The notes under the pieces: generated by a model | The model's database searches: none | Told to the model about the DNA's origin: nothing | The model's input: only the letters and a program-made list of their open reading frames with translations | Shown: one piece after another, positions 44,547 through 56,044 of the stretch | Layout of the letters: each line of letters starts with the position of its first letter | How positions within the stretch are numbered: position 1 is the first letter of the stretch | Made by a program: the position numbers and the translations under genes | DNA from: Clavibacter sp. VKM Ac-2873 | GTDB lineage: Bacteria; Actinomycetota; Actinomycetes; Actinomycetales; Microbacteriaceae | NCBI RefSeq assembly: GCF_015351075.1 | Contig: NZ_JADKRS010000001.1 | Span: forward strand, 930,001 to 994,000 | Reading direction: 5' to 3' | DNA length: 64,000 nt

Positions 44547-46202
44547 TCAGCGGTCGGCGAGGCTCCGCTCGGCGGCGGCGCGCGCCTCCGCGGCCGTGCG
44601 CGCCCCGAGGACCGCCTCGGCCGCGACCCGCGCGTCGTCGAGGGTGCGGTGCGACAGCTCGAGGCGGACGTCCGCGAGGGCGGCCGGCGTCATCGAGAGG
44701 CTCGTGGCGCCCAGGCCGACGAGGACCACCGCGAGCAGCGGATCCGCCGCCGCCTCGCCGCAGATGCCGACGGGCGTGCTGGACGCCCGACCCGCGTCGC
44801 CCAGCATGCGGACGAGGCGGAGGACCGCCGGGTGCCACGGGTCCTGGTAGGAGGCGACCGAGCCGAGCAGGCGATCCGCCGCCATCGTGTACTGCGTGAG
44901 GTCGTTCGTGCCGACGCTCACGAAGTCGGCGACCTCCACGACCTGGTCGGCGAGGAGCGCGAGGGACGGGACCTCGGCCATGACCCCGACCGTGCGGAGG
45001 CCGAGCTCCCGGCCGAGCTCGACGAAGTAGGCCGTCTCCTCGGCGTCGGCGACCATGGGGGCCATCACCCAGAGGTCGGCGTCCGTGGCCGCGTCGGCCG
45101 CCGCGAGGGCGGTGAGCTGGTCGCGGAGGATCTGCTCGTTCGCGCGGAGGGCGCGGAGGCCGCGGAGGCCCAGCGCGGGGTTCTCCTCGTCGGCGTCGGT
45201 GAGGAACGCGAGCGGCTTGTCCGCGCCGGCGTCGAGCGCGCGGACGACCACCTTGCGGCCGGGGAACGCCTCGAGGAGCGCGGTGTACTGCGCGGTCTGC
45301 GCGGGGACGGACGGCGCCTCGGCGGAGTCGAGGAACAGGAACTCGGTGCGGAAGAGGCCGACGCCCTCGGCGCCGAGCTCGACCGCGCGCGCGGCCTCCG
45401 CCGGGGATCCGAGGTTGGCGAGGAGCGGCACGGGCGTGCCGTCGGCGAGGGCGCCGTCGGTGATGGGGGCGGCGAGCGCCTCCTCGCGGGCGCGGATCCG
45501 GCGGAGGGCGTCCTCGCGCTCGGCGTCGTCGGGGTGCACGATCACGACGCCGGCGGCCGCGTCGACGACGACCTCGTCGCCCTCGGCGAGGTCCCTGGCG
45601 CCCGTCGCGCCGACGATGGCGGGGATGGAGCGGCTGCGGGCGAGGATCGCGGTGTGGCTGGTGGGGCCGCCGTCGGTGGTCACCAGGGCGAGCACGCGGT
45701 CGAGCTCGAGGAGCGCGGTGTCGGCGGGCGCGAGGTCGCGCGCGACGAGGACGAAGCGCGCGTCGGCGGTGGGGATCCCCGGCGCGGGCACGCCGCGGAG
45801 CCGGGCGATGACCCGCTGCGCGACGTCCGCGAGGTCCGCCGCGCGCTCGGCCATGTAGCCGCCCATGCCGGTGAGGAGCTCCTGGAACGTCGCGAACGCC
45901 TCGAACACGGCGCGCTCGCCCGAGCGGCCCTGGCCGACGAGCCGGCCGACGGAGTCGAGGAGCGCGGGGTCACGCGCCATGAGCGACTGGGCGTCGAGCA
46001 CGTCCTTCGCGTCGCCGCCGGCGCGGGCGCCGCGCGCAGCCAGGTCGTCCGCGGTCGCGGCGAGGGCCGCGGCGACGCGCGCGACCTCGGCGTCGGCGTC
46101 GCCCGAGAAGGTGTCGGTCGTGGGCTCGGGCAGCGGGTCGGGCATCCGCATGACGGGGCCGGTGGCCACTCCGTGTCCTACTCCGATGCCGGTGATGCGC
46201 AC
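44547..46202 (-). CDS. ptsI: PTS Enzyme I (phosphoenolpyruvate-protein phosphotransferase)
   Basis: 551 residues from GTG 46202, with GAGGAG seven bases upstream. Transfers phosphate from PEP to HPr. The phospho-His loop is GGPTSHTAILARS with His-183; the PEP domain shows GVGLFRTEFLF, ALDAGADKPL, VMAEVPSL, FVSVGTNDLTQYTMA and VGICGEAA. It is the general phosphate entry point that would feed the IIA/IIB proteins encoded at 26.9-27.6 kb. No HPr gene is in the window. Confidence 0.95.
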   Translation of the reverse strand: MRITGIGVGHGVATGPVMRMPDPLPEPTTDTFSGDADAEVARVAAALAATADDLAARGARAGGDAKDVLDAQSLMARDPALLDSVGRLVGQGRSGERAVFEAFATFQELLTGMGGYMAERAADLADVAQRVIARLRGVPAPGIPTADARFVLVARDLAPADTALLELDRVLALVTTDGGPTSHTAILARSRSIPAIVGATGARDLAEGDEVVVDAAAGVVIVHPDDAEREDALRRIRAREEALAAPITDGALADGTPVPLLANLGSPAEAARAVELGAEGVGLFRTEFLFLDSAEAPSVPAQTAQYTALLEAFPGRKVVVRALDAGADKPLAFLTDADEENPALGLRGLRALRANEQILRDQLTALAAADAATDADLWVMAPMVADAEETAYFVELGRELGLRTVGVMAEVPSLALLADQVVEVADFVSVGTNDLTQYTMAADRLLGSVASYQDPWHPAVLRLVRMLGDAGRASSTPVGICGEAAADPLLAVVLVGLGATSLSMTPAALADVRLELSHRTLDDARVAAEAVLGARTAAEARAAAERSLADR

Positions 46203-46313
46203 GGTGACTCCTCGCTCGGGTGCGGCCGCGCGCACGGACGCCGCGCGCGGGATGGGCTGTCCGGTGGGGCGGCCGGAACGGCCCGTCCACGCTATCAGGG
46301 GCCCGACGGCCCG

Positions 46314-46319
46314 TATCCT
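46314..46319 (+). promoter_or_regulatory. candidate leaderless -10 for yihY-like gene
   Basis: TATCCT ends six bases before ATG 46326. Confidence 0.5.
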
Positions 46320-46325
46320 CGGGGG

Positions 46326-47453
46326 ATGACCGCCCCCGACGGCCGTGGACGAACCCCGCGTCCCGCACCCGGCTCCCCCGCGACCGGAGCGACGCCGTCC
46401 GCCGACGCACCGGCGCCCACCGGCATCCCCGCGCTGGTCGCCCGCGCCATGGCGCTCAAGCCCGTGCGCGTGTTCCTCGCCTACGGGGCCGCGGGCGGAC
46501 CGATCCTCGCGGCCGGCATGTCGTACCAGGCGGTGTTCGCGGTGTTCGCGGCGCTCGCGGTCGGGTTCTCGGTGGCCGGATCCGTGCTCACGGACAACCC
46601 GGCGCTGCTCGACTCGCTGCTGAGCCTGATCCAGGGGGCGGTGCCCGGCCTCTTCGGACCGGAGGGCGTGATCAAGGACCCGCAGGATCTGCTGAAGCCG
46701 AGCACCATCTCCATCGCGGGCATCGTCGGCTCCATCGGCCTGCTCGTCACCGCGCTCGGCTGGCTCGCCTCGACGCGCGACTCGGTGCGGCGCATCTTCG
46801 AGCTGCCGCCGCCCACCACGTTCTTCCTGCTCCTCAAGGTCAAGGACCTCGGGCTCGCCCTGGTGTTCGCGCTCGCGATGCTGCTCTCGGCCGCGCTCTC
46901 GGTCGTGAGCACGGGTCTCCTCGGGTTCGTCTTCGGGGTGCTGCAGGTGGGCGAGGACTCGCTGCTCGCGATCGTCGTCGGCCGCACCGTGGGCCTCGCC
47001 CTCGTGCTCGCGCTCGACACCGCCGTGCTGGCGGGGGCGTACCGGATCCTGTCGGGCGTCACGATCCCGCGGCCGCAGCTGCTGCAGGGCGCGCTCCTCG
47101 GCGGGGTCGCCATGGGCGTGCTCAAGGTGCTCGGCACCGCGCTCCTCGGCGGCGCGAGCCGGAACCCGCTGCTCGCGTCGTTCGCGGTGATCATCGGGCT
47201 CCTGATCTGGTTCAACCTCATCTGCCAGGTCATCCTCATCGGCGCCTCGTGGATCGCCGTGAGCATGTCCGACCGGGGCATCGACGCCCGCGACCTCACC
47301 CCCGAGCAGCTCGAGAAGGAGCGGCTCGCGAAGCTCGACGACGCCCGCCGGATCCTCGAGGAGGAGGAGCGCGCGCGGGAGCGGCAGCGGTACGAGGAGT
47401 CGCGCGGGATCACCCGGGTCCTGCTCGGGCTGCGGCGTCGGCGCCGCCGTTAG
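46326..47453 (+). CDS. YihY/BrkB family membrane protein
   Basis: 375 residues. A hydrophilic, proline-rich N-terminus (1-40) leads to six membrane helices between about 50 and 310, with AYGAAGGPILAAGMSYQAVFAVFAAL, the typical YihY opening, and a charged C-terminal coiled region rich in Glu and Arg ending in five Arg. The family was once tied to RNase BN but that is not supported; role unknown, possibly envelope or transport. Its stop codon TAG doubles as part of the next gene's -10 hexamer. Confidence 0.85.
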   Translation: MTAPDGRGRTPRPAPGSPATGATPSADAPAPTGIPALVARAMALKPVRVFLAYGAAGGPILAAGMSYQAVFAVFAALAVGFSVAGSVLTDNPALLDSLLSLIQGAVPGLFGPEGVIKDPQDLLKPSTISIAGIVGSIGLLVTALGWLASTRDSVRRIFELPPPTTFFLLLKVKDLGLALVFALAMLLSAALSVVSTGLLGFVFGVLQVGEDSLLAIVVGRTVGLALVLALDTAVLAGAYRILSGVTIPRPQLLQGALLGGVAMGVLKVLGTALLGGASRNPLLASFAVIIGLLIWFNLICQVILIGASWIAVSMSDRGIDARDLTPEQLEKERLAKLDDARRILEEEERARERQRYEESRGITRVLLGLRRRRRR

Positions 47454-47456
47454 GAT
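47451..47456 (+). promoter_or_regulatory. candidate leaderless -10 for exonuclease III gene
   Basis: TAGGAT ends seven bases before ATG 47464. Its first three bases are the stop codon of the preceding YihY gene. Confidence 0.45.
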
Positions 47457-47463
47457 CGAGACC

Positions 47464-50163
<2,700 letters not shown>

Positions 50164-50213
50164 CGGCGTAGGTCGCGGAGCGTCACAGGCCCCGGCCCCG
50201 CAGCCGCGTGGGC

Positions 50214-50219
50214 TAATCT
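50214..50219 (+). promoter_or_regulatory. candidate -10 element of the riboflavin operon
   Basis: TAATCT just upstream of the FMN riboswitch; initiation would be expected near 50226, at the aptamer's 5' edge. Confidence 0.5.
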
Positions 50220-50231
50220 CATCCCATACAC

Positions 50232-50370
50232 GTGCTCCGGGGTCGGTGGAAATCCGAGCCGGCGGTGACAGTCCGCGAACGGACGATGCGCGACCGGGTC
50301 CCCGGGAGCCTCGTCCGCCGATCCGGTGGGATTCCGGGACCGACGGTTAAAGTCCGGATGGGAGGCGCAC
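50232..50370 (+). ncRNA. FMN riboswitch (RFN element)
   Basis: Contains the RFN signature blocks CTCCGGGGTCGGTGGAAAT, CCGGCGGTGACAGTCCGCGA, ATCCGGTGGGATTCCGGG and ACCGACGGTTAAAGTCCGG, closed by GTGC/GCAC with ATGGGAGG. A variable arm (GGACGA at 50281-50286 with TCGTCC at 50311-50316) is inserted. It should sense FMN and control the riboflavin operon that starts 74 bases downstream. Confidence 0.95.
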
Positions 50371-50443
50371 GCGGCATCGGCGAGCCCGCCGACGTCGAGG
50401 TCTCGTCGACCGCGCCCGGAGTCCGTCCACGGACGAGGACACC

Positions 50444-51520
50444 ATGCACGACGACCCGACGGCAGCCTCCGGGCACGCGGCCGGCCACCCCGCGACCGGC
50501 GATCCGGCGCTCGAGCGCGCCATGCGCCGTGGCCTCGAGCTCGCCGCCGAGGGGCCCGCGTGGGGCCCGAACCCGCGCGTCGGCTGCGTGATCCTCGACG
50601 CCGCCGGCCGCGTCATCGCCGAGGGCCGCCACCGCGGCGCCGGATCCGCCCACGCCGAGGTCGACGCGCTGCGGCAGCTGCCCGCGGGCGGGGCACGCGG
50701 ATCCACCGCCGTCGTCACGCTCGAACCCTGCAACCACACCGGCCGCACCGGCCCGTGCGCCGCCGCGCTGATCGACGCCGGGGTCGCGCGCGTCGCGTAC
50801 GCGGTCGCCGACCCGGGCGCCGAGTCCGCGGGCGGCGCGGCCCGCCTGCGCGCCGCGGGCGTCGACGTCGTGCCCGGCGTGCTCGCCGAGGAGGCCGGGG
50901 CGTTCCTCCGCGTGTGGCTCGGATCCGCCCGGCTCGGCCGCCCGTTCGTCACGGCGAAGTGGGCCTCCAGCCTCGACGGCCGCATCGCCGCCGCCGACGG
51001 CACGAGTCGCTGGATCACGGGACCCGCGGCCCGGGAGGACGTGCACCGCCGCCGTGCCGAGGCCGACGCGATCCTCGTCGGCACCGGCACCGTGCTCGCC
51101 GACGACCCCGCGCTCACCGCCCGGCGGCCCGACGGGATCCCGTACCCGCACCAGCCCGCGCCCGTCGTGCTCGGCGACCGCGCGATCCCCGACGACGCGG
51201 CCGTGCACCGGCACCCGCGCCGCCTCATCCGCATCGCCGGCCACGACCCCGCGCAGGCCCTCGCGGAGCTCGGACGCCGGGGCATCCGGCACGTGTTCGT
51301 GGAGGGCGGCCCCACGATCGTCTCCGCGCTCGTCGCCGCCGGGCTCGTGGACGAGGTGGTCGCCTACCTCGCGCCCGTGCTCCTCGGCGGCCCGCGCACC
51401 GCGACCGGCGACCTCGGCGTCGAGAGCATGCCGGGCGCCCACCGACTCACCCTCATCAGCACGACGCGGCTCGGGGACGACCTCCTCGTGACCGCGCGAC
51501 CCACCACGGAAGGCCAGTGA
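50444..51520 (+). CDS. ribD: bifunctional riboflavin deaminase/reductase
   Basis: 358 residues. The N-terminal deaminase domain (about 20-150) has GSAHAEVDAL and EPCNHTGRTGPCA, with the zinc His and two Cys; the C-terminal reductase (about 160-355) has VTAKWASSLDGRIA and FVEGGPTIVSALVAAGLVDEV. Converts the diaminopyrimidine product of GTP cyclohydrolase II to the ribityl-uracil. ATG 50444 has GAGGAC upstream. First gene after the FMN riboswitch; its TGA overlaps the ribE ATG by one base. Confidence 0.95.
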   Translation: MHDDPTAASGHAAGHPATGDPALERAMRRGLELAAEGPAWGPNPRVGCVILDAAGRVIAEGRHRGAGSAHAEVDALRQLPAGGARGSTAVVTLEPCNHTGRTGPCAAALIDAGVARVAYAVADPGAESAGGAARLRAAGVDVVPGVLAEEAGAFLRVWLGSARLGRPFVTAKWASSLDGRIAAADGTSRWITGPAAREDVHRRRAEADAILVGTGTVLADDPALTARRPDGIPYPHQPAPVVLGDRAIPDDAAVHRHPRRLIRIAGHDPAQALAELGRRGIRHVFVEGGPTIVSALVAAGLVDEVVAYLAPVLLGGPRTATGDLGVESMPGAHRLTLISTTRLGDDLLVTARPTTEGQ

Positions 51521-52161
51521 TGTTCACAGGGATCATCGAGGAGCGCGGACGCGTCCTCGCGCTCGACGCCGAGGGCGACTCCGCCCGGATCACGGTGGAG
51601 GCGCCGCTCGCGGTGTCCGACGCCCGCCACGGCGACTCCATCAGCGTCGACGGCGTGTGCCTGACGGTCGTCGCGCAGACGCCCGAGGGGTTCACGGCCG
51701 ACGTCATGCGGCAGACGCTCGTGATGAGCTCGCTCGGCCGGCTCGGCGTGGGCGACCGCGTGAACCTGGAGCGCGCCGCGCGCGTGGGCGACCGCCTCGG
51801 CGGCCACATCGTGCAGGGCCACGTCGACGGCACCGGCCGGCTGCTGGCGACCACGCCGGGCGAGGCGTGGCGGATCCTCCGCTTCTCGCTGCCCGCCGAG
51901 CTCGCGCCGCTCGTGGTGGACCGCGGATCCCTCACCGTGCAGGGCGTGAGCCTCACCGTGAGCGCCGTCAGCCCCACCGACACCCCGGACGCCGACGCGT
52001 GGTTCGAGGTGTCGCTCATCCCCGAGACGCTCACCGCGACGACGCTCGGCGCGCTGGAGATCGGCGACGAGGTCAACCTCGAGACCGACGTGCTCGCACG
52101 CCACGTGCAGAGGATGCTCGCGCTCGACGCCCGCGACGCCCGGGCGGAGGCGCGCTCGTGA
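51520..52161 (+). CDS. ribE: riboflavin synthase, alpha chain
   Basis: 213 residues with the internal two-fold repeat of the family: MFTGIIEERGRVLAL opens domain one and TGRLLATTPGEAWRI domain two; SISVDGVCLTVV and SLTVQGVSLTVS are paired repeats. Dismutates two lumazines to riboflavin. Its start overlaps the ribD stop by one base and its stop overlaps the ribBA GTG by four. Confidence 0.95.
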   Translation: MFTGIIEERGRVLALDAEGDSARITVEAPLAVSDARHGDSISVDGVCLTVVAQTPEGFTADVMRQTLVMSSLGRLGVGDRVNLERAARVGDRLGGHIVQGHVDGTGRLLATTPGEAWRILRFSLPAELAPLVVDRGSLTVQGVSLTVSAVSPTDTPDADAWFEVSLIPETLTATTLGALEIGDEVNLETDVLARHVQRMLALDARDARAEARS

Positions 52162-53507
52162 GCCTCGCCGGGATCCCCGCCGCGCTCCAGGAGCTGCGCG
52201 CCGGACGGCCGGTGATCGTCGTCGACGACGAGGGCCGCGAGAACGAGGGCGACGTGCTGCTCGCCGCCGAGTCCGCCTCGCCCGAGTGGGTCGCGTGGCT
52301 CGTGAAGCACTCGTCCGGCTTCATCTGCGCGCCCATGACGAACGAGATCGCGGATCGGCTGGAGCTGCCGCTCATGGTGGCGGACAACCGGGATCCGCGC
52401 GGCACCGCGTACACGGTCTCCGTCGACGCGGCCGACCGGCTCTCCACCGGCATCAGCGCCTCCGACCGGGCGCACACCCTGCGCGTGCTCGCCGACCTCG
52501 GCAGCGTCCCGACGAGCCTGCACCGGCCGGGCCACATCCTGCCGCTGCGCGCGGTCGACGGCGGCGTGCGCGTCCGCGACGGCCACACCGAGGCGTCGGT
52601 CGACCTGCTCACGCTCGCGGGCCTCACGCCCGTCGGCGCGATCAGCGAGATCGTGCAGGACGACGGCGAGATGATGCGCCTCCCCGGCCTCCTCGCCCTC
52701 GGCGAGCGCGAGGGCGTGCTGGTCATCACGATCGAGGCGCTGAAGGCGCACCTCGAGGAGTTCCACTGCGACCGGCCGCTGGAGCCCGCCGTCGCGATCC
52801 CCGAGGCGTCGCGCGTGATCTTCGAGGTCGAGACGACCGTGCCCACCACGCACGGCTCCGTCAAGCTGCGCGCCTACCGGGACCGCACCACGGGCGCCGA
52901 CCACGTGGCGATCGTCGCCGGGCAGCCGAGCGCGCACGGGACGCTCGTGCGCGTGCACTCGGAGTGCCTGACGGGCGAGGCGCTCGGATCCATGAAGTGC
53001 GAGTGCGGGCCGCAGCTCGACGCCGCGCTCGACGAGATCCAGCGGGACGGCGGCGTGGTCGTGTACCTGCGCGGGCACGAGGGGCGCGGGATCGGCCTCA
53101 TCAACAAGCTGCGCGCCTACCGGCTGCAGGAGGACGGCTTCGACACGCTCGACGCCAACGTCGCCCTCGGTCTCCCGGCGGACGCTCGGGACTACGGCGC
53201 GGCGTCGGCGATCCTCCAGGAGATGGGGATCGAGGACGTGCGCCTGCTCACCAACAACCCCGAGAAGGTGCGGCAGCTCGAGGCGCACGGCGTGGAGGTG
53301 ACCGAGCGCGTGCCGCTCGTCGTCGGCGTCAACGACGTGAACGCCGGCTACCTCGAGACGAAGCGCGACCGCATGGGGCACCGCATGGTGCTCGACACCG
53401 ACATGCACATCGGACCCGACGCCTACCCGGACGCGCAGGCGCCCGACGGCCTGACCACCACCACGGCCGGCCCGGCCACGACCATCCCCGAGGAGGAGAC
53501 CGCATGA
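52158..53507 (+). CDS. ribBA: bifunctional DHBP synthase / GTP cyclohydrolase II
   Basis: 449 residues from GTG 52158. RibB part (1-205): VIVVDDEGRENEGDVLLAAE and the acidic loop, TGISASDRAHTLRVLAD, DGHTEASVDLLTLAGL. RibA part (about 206-420): HSECLTGEALGSMKCECGPQL with the three zinc Cys, and YLRGHEGRGIGLINKLRAY with the catalytic Arg, then LLTNNPEKVRQLEAHG. Both halves look active. The last ~25 residues are Thr/Pro-rich and look disordered. Confidence 0.96.
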   Translation: MSLAGIPAALQELRAGRPVIVVDDEGRENEGDVLLAAESASPEWVAWLVKHSSGFICAPMTNEIADRLELPLMVADNRDPRGTAYTVSVDAADRLSTGISASDRAHTLRVLADLGSVPTSLHRPGHILPLRAVDGGVRVRDGHTEASVDLLTLAGLTPVGAISEIVQDDGEMMRLPGLLALGEREGVLVITIEALKAHLEEFHCDRPLEPAVAIPEASRVIFEVETTVPTTHGSVKLRAYRDRTTGADHVAIVAGQPSAHGTLVRVHSECLTGEALGSMKCECGPQLDAALDEIQRDGGVVVYLRGHEGRGIGLINKLRAYRLQEDGFDTLDANVALGLPADARDYGAASAILQEMGIEDVRLLTNNPEKVRQLEAHGVEVTERVPLVVGVNDVNAGYLETKRDRMGHRMVLDTDMHIGPDAYPDAQAPDGLTTTTAGPATTIPEEETA

Positions 53508-53986
53508 GCGGACACGGAGCACCCGAGATCGACCCGACCGCGCTCGACGGGAGGGGCCTCCAGGTCACCGTCGTCGCCGGTCGCTGGCACGAGGAGATCA
53601 GCGCGGGCCTGCTCGCGGGCGCCCAGCGCGTGCTCGACGCGGCGGGCGTCACCACCACGGTGATCCGCGTGCCCGGCAGCTTCGAGCTCCCCGTCGTGGC
53701 GCGGGCCGCCCTCGACGCGGGGGCCGACGCGGTCGTCGCGCTGGGCGTGATCATCCGCGGCGGCACCCCGCACTTCGAGTACGTCTCCGACGCGGCGACG
53801 TCCGGTCTCACGCAGGCCTCGCTCCTGACCAGCAAGCCCATCGGCTTCGGGCTGCTCACGCTCGACGACGAGCAGCAGGGCATCGACCGCGCGGGGCTGC
53901 CGGGCTCGAAGGAGGACAAGGGCGCGGAGGCGGCCGAGGCCGCGGTGACGACGGCGCTGCTGCTGAAGGGGATCTGCGCGGCGTGA
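53504..53986 (+). CDS. ribH: 6,7-dimethyl-8-ribityllumazine synthase
   Basis: 160 residues. VTVVAGRWHEEISAGLLAGAQRVL, VPGSFELPVVARAAL and ALGVIIRGGTPHFEYVSDAATSGL with the catalytic His are family hallmarks. It joins ribityl-uracil and DHBP. ATG 53504 has AGGAGGAG upstream inside the end of ribBA. Last gene of the operon; no obvious terminator stem was found in the short gap before 54015. Confidence 0.94.
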   Translation: MSGHGAPEIDPTALDGRGLQVTVVAGRWHEEISAGLLAGAQRVLDAAGVTTTVIRVPGSFELPVVARAALDAGADAVVALGVIIRGGTPHFEYVSDAATSGLTQASLLTSKPIGFGLLTLDDEQQGIDRAGLPGSKEDKGAEAAEAAVTTALLLKGICAA

Positions 53987-54014
53987 TCCACGGGCCCGGG
54001 CAGCGGCCGCGGGG

Positions 54015-54293
54015 CTAGCTCGGCGCGCCGGGGCGCGGATCCACGGCGACGCCGCCGTCCTCGTCCCACGTGAGGGCGTCCGCCTGATCCTCCTCGGTCG
54101 GCGCCTCCGCGAGGCGGGCGCGCTCCTCGAGCTCCTGGTGCGTCCACCGGCGCAGCTGCAGGACGCAGAGCACGACGACGGCGACGCACGGGATCGCGAG
54201 GTACCAGTACCCGGTCGCGAGGGCGGCGAAGACCCCGACGCCGCACAGCTTCGCGAGCCCGGGCAGGACCTGGCGGCCGGTCTCGTGCTCCAT
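54015..54293 (-). CDS. small membrane protein, unknown function
   Basis: 92 residues from ATG 54293, which has GAGGAGC upstream. One or two hydrophobic segments at about 11-29 and 31-47 (GVGVFAALATGYWYLAIPCVAVVVLCVL), then a basic patch LRRWTHQELEERARLAEAP and an acidic tail. A longer frame extends to 54458 but lacks a ribosome site. I do not recognise a family. It is convergent with the riboflavin operon. Confidence 0.6.
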   Translation of the reverse strand: MEHETGRQVLPGLAKLCGVGVFAALATGYWYLAIPCVAVVVLCVLQLRRWTHQELEERARLAEAPTEEDQADALTWDEDGGVAVDPRPGAPS

Positions 54294-54416
54294 GGGGCTC
54301 CTCGTGCGTCGGGCGGCGGCGCGGGGATCCACCGCGCCGCCAGCCTCCGGGCCGCCCGCGCGGTCTCCCCAGGGGCGTAAACTCGGCACGGCCATCACGA
54401 GTGGCCCCTCGACTCC

Positions 54417-54469
54417 GCCGCACCCGGCGCCCGCGCCCGACCGGCGCCCGCGCCGCACCCGGCGCCCGC
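54417..54469. repeat. 18-base direct repeat upstream of the first MHS transporter
   Basis: GCCGCACCCGGCGCCCGC occurs at 54417-54434 and again at 54452-54469, with a partial CCGGCGCCCGC copy in between. It lies in the 231-base gap between the small membrane protein gene and the transporter gene; nothing else is evident there except a weak -10 candidate TAAACT near 54378. Confidence 0.6.
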
Positions 54470-54524
54470 CCCATCCGCGCGCCCCTGCCGCTCACGCCGC
54501 ACCAGCCGAAAGCCGTCTCCTCCC

Positions 54525-55940
54525 ATGTCCACGACCCCCGCGGCCCGCACCGCCGCCCCGTCCACCGCCACCCCGCCCGCCGGCAACTCGCGCTCGCGCG
54601 TGATCATCGCGAGCCTCATCGGCACGTCGATCGAGTTCTACGACTTCTACGTCTACGCGACCGCGGCCGTCCTCGTCTTCCCCGCGCTCTTCTTCGCCAA
54701 CGACGACCCGACCGTCGCGCAGCTCGCGTCCTTCGCCGTGTTCGGCGTCGCGTTCATCGCCCGGCCCATCGGATCCATCCTCTTCGGCCACTTCGGCGAC
54801 CGCGTCGGACGCAAGGGCACGCTCGTCGCGTCGCTGCTCACGATGGGCATCGCGACCGTGCTGATCGGCTGCCTCCCCACCGCGCTCACCCCGGGCTGGG
54901 AGGTAGCGGCCCCCGCGCTCCTCGTGATCATGCGCTTCGGCCAGGGCCTCGGCCTCGGCGGCGAGTGGAGCGGCGCCGCCCTCCTCGCGACCGAGAACGC
55001 GCCCGCCGGCAAGCGCGCCATCTACGGCACGTTCCCGCAGCTCGGCGCGCCCATCGGCTTCATCGTCGCCAACGGCGTCTTCCTCGCGCTGAGCCTCGGC
55101 CTCACCCCCGCGCAGTTCCAGGCGTGGGGCTGGCGCGTGCCGTTCCTCGCGAGCGCCGTGCTCGTGATCGTCGGCCTGTACGTGCGCCTGAAGCTCATCG
55201 AGACGCCCGCGTTCCAGAAGGTCGTCGACTCCGGCGAGGTCGCGAAGCTGCCCGTGGCGCGCGTGTTCGTCACGAGCTGGCGCCCGCTGATCCTCGGCAC
55301 GTTCATCATGCTGGCGACCTACACGCTCTTCTACCTGATGACGACGTTCACGCTCACCTACGGCACCACGGCGCGCGACGCCGCCACCGCCGAGGCCGCC
55401 GCGACCGCCGCCGGCAAGCCCTTCAACCCGGACACGTTCGCCGCGGGCCTCGGCTACGCGCGGAACGACTTCCTGCTCATGCTCATCGTGGGCGTCGTGT
55501 TCTTCGGCGTCTTCACGCTCGTCTCGGGCCCGCTCGCCGAGAAGCACGGCCGCCGGAGGATGCTCATCGCGACCACCGTCGGGATCCTCGTCTTCGGCCT
55601 GCTCTTCGTACCGCTGTTCTCGGGCGGCTTCGTCGGCACGATGGCGCTGCTCATCATCGGCTTCACGCTGATGGGCCTCACCTTCGGGCCCATGGGCGCG
55701 GTGCTGCCGGAGCTGTTCCCGACGAACGTGCGCTACACGGGATCCGCGATCAGCTACAACGTCGCGAGCATCCTCGGCGCCGCGGTCGCGCCGTTCATCG
55801 CGGTGGCGCTCTGGCGGCTGCTCGACGGGAACGTCCTGCTGGTGGGCGTGTACCTGAGCGCCATGGCCGCGATCACGCTCGTGGCGCTGATCGTCAGCCG
55901 CGAGACGCGCGACGCGGACTACGCGGGGAACGTCAGTTGA
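54525..55940 (+). CDS. MHS-family MFS transporter 1
   Basis: 471 residues with about 12 membrane helices. SLIGTSIEFYDFYVYATAAVLVFPALFF is the metabolite:H+ symporter (proline/betaine-like) opening, with GHFGDRVGRKGTL (loop 2-3 signature), RFGQGLGLGGEWSGAALLATENAP and VRYTGSAISYNVASILGAA. Substrate is probably an organic acid or osmolyte, not resolvable. No ribosome site is obvious; ATG 54525 is the first good start. A close paralogue follows in tandem. Confidence 0.9.
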   Translation: MSTTPAARTAAPSTATPPAGNSRSRVIIASLIGTSIEFYDFYVYATAAVLVFPALFFANDDPTVAQLASFAVFGVAFIARPIGSILFGHFGDRVGRKGTLVASLLTMGIATVLIGCLPTALTPGWEVAAPALLVIMRFGQGLGLGGEWSGAALLATENAPAGKRAIYGTFPQLGAPIGFIVANGVFLALSLGLTPAQFQAWGWRVPFLASAVLVIVGLYVRLKLIETPAFQKVVDSGEVAKLPVARVFVTSWRPLILGTFIMLATYTLFYLMTTFTLTYGTTARDAATAEAAATAAGKPFNPDTFAAGLGYARNDFLLMLIVGVVFFGVFTLVSGPLAEKHGRRRMLIATTVGILVFGLLFVPLFSGGFVGTMALLIIGFTLMGLTFGPMGAVLPELFPTNVRYTGSAISYNVASILGAAVAPFIAVALWRLLDGNVLLVGVYLSAMAAITLVALIVSRETRDADYAGNVS

Positions 55941-56044
55941 CCCGCGTCATGTGAACGGCCGGCCCCGAGGGGCGGGGAGCGCCGGTACCGTCGGCGCGCC
56001 ACATCCGTGGCGTCTCCCCGTCCCTGAAGTCGGAAGCCACCGCC

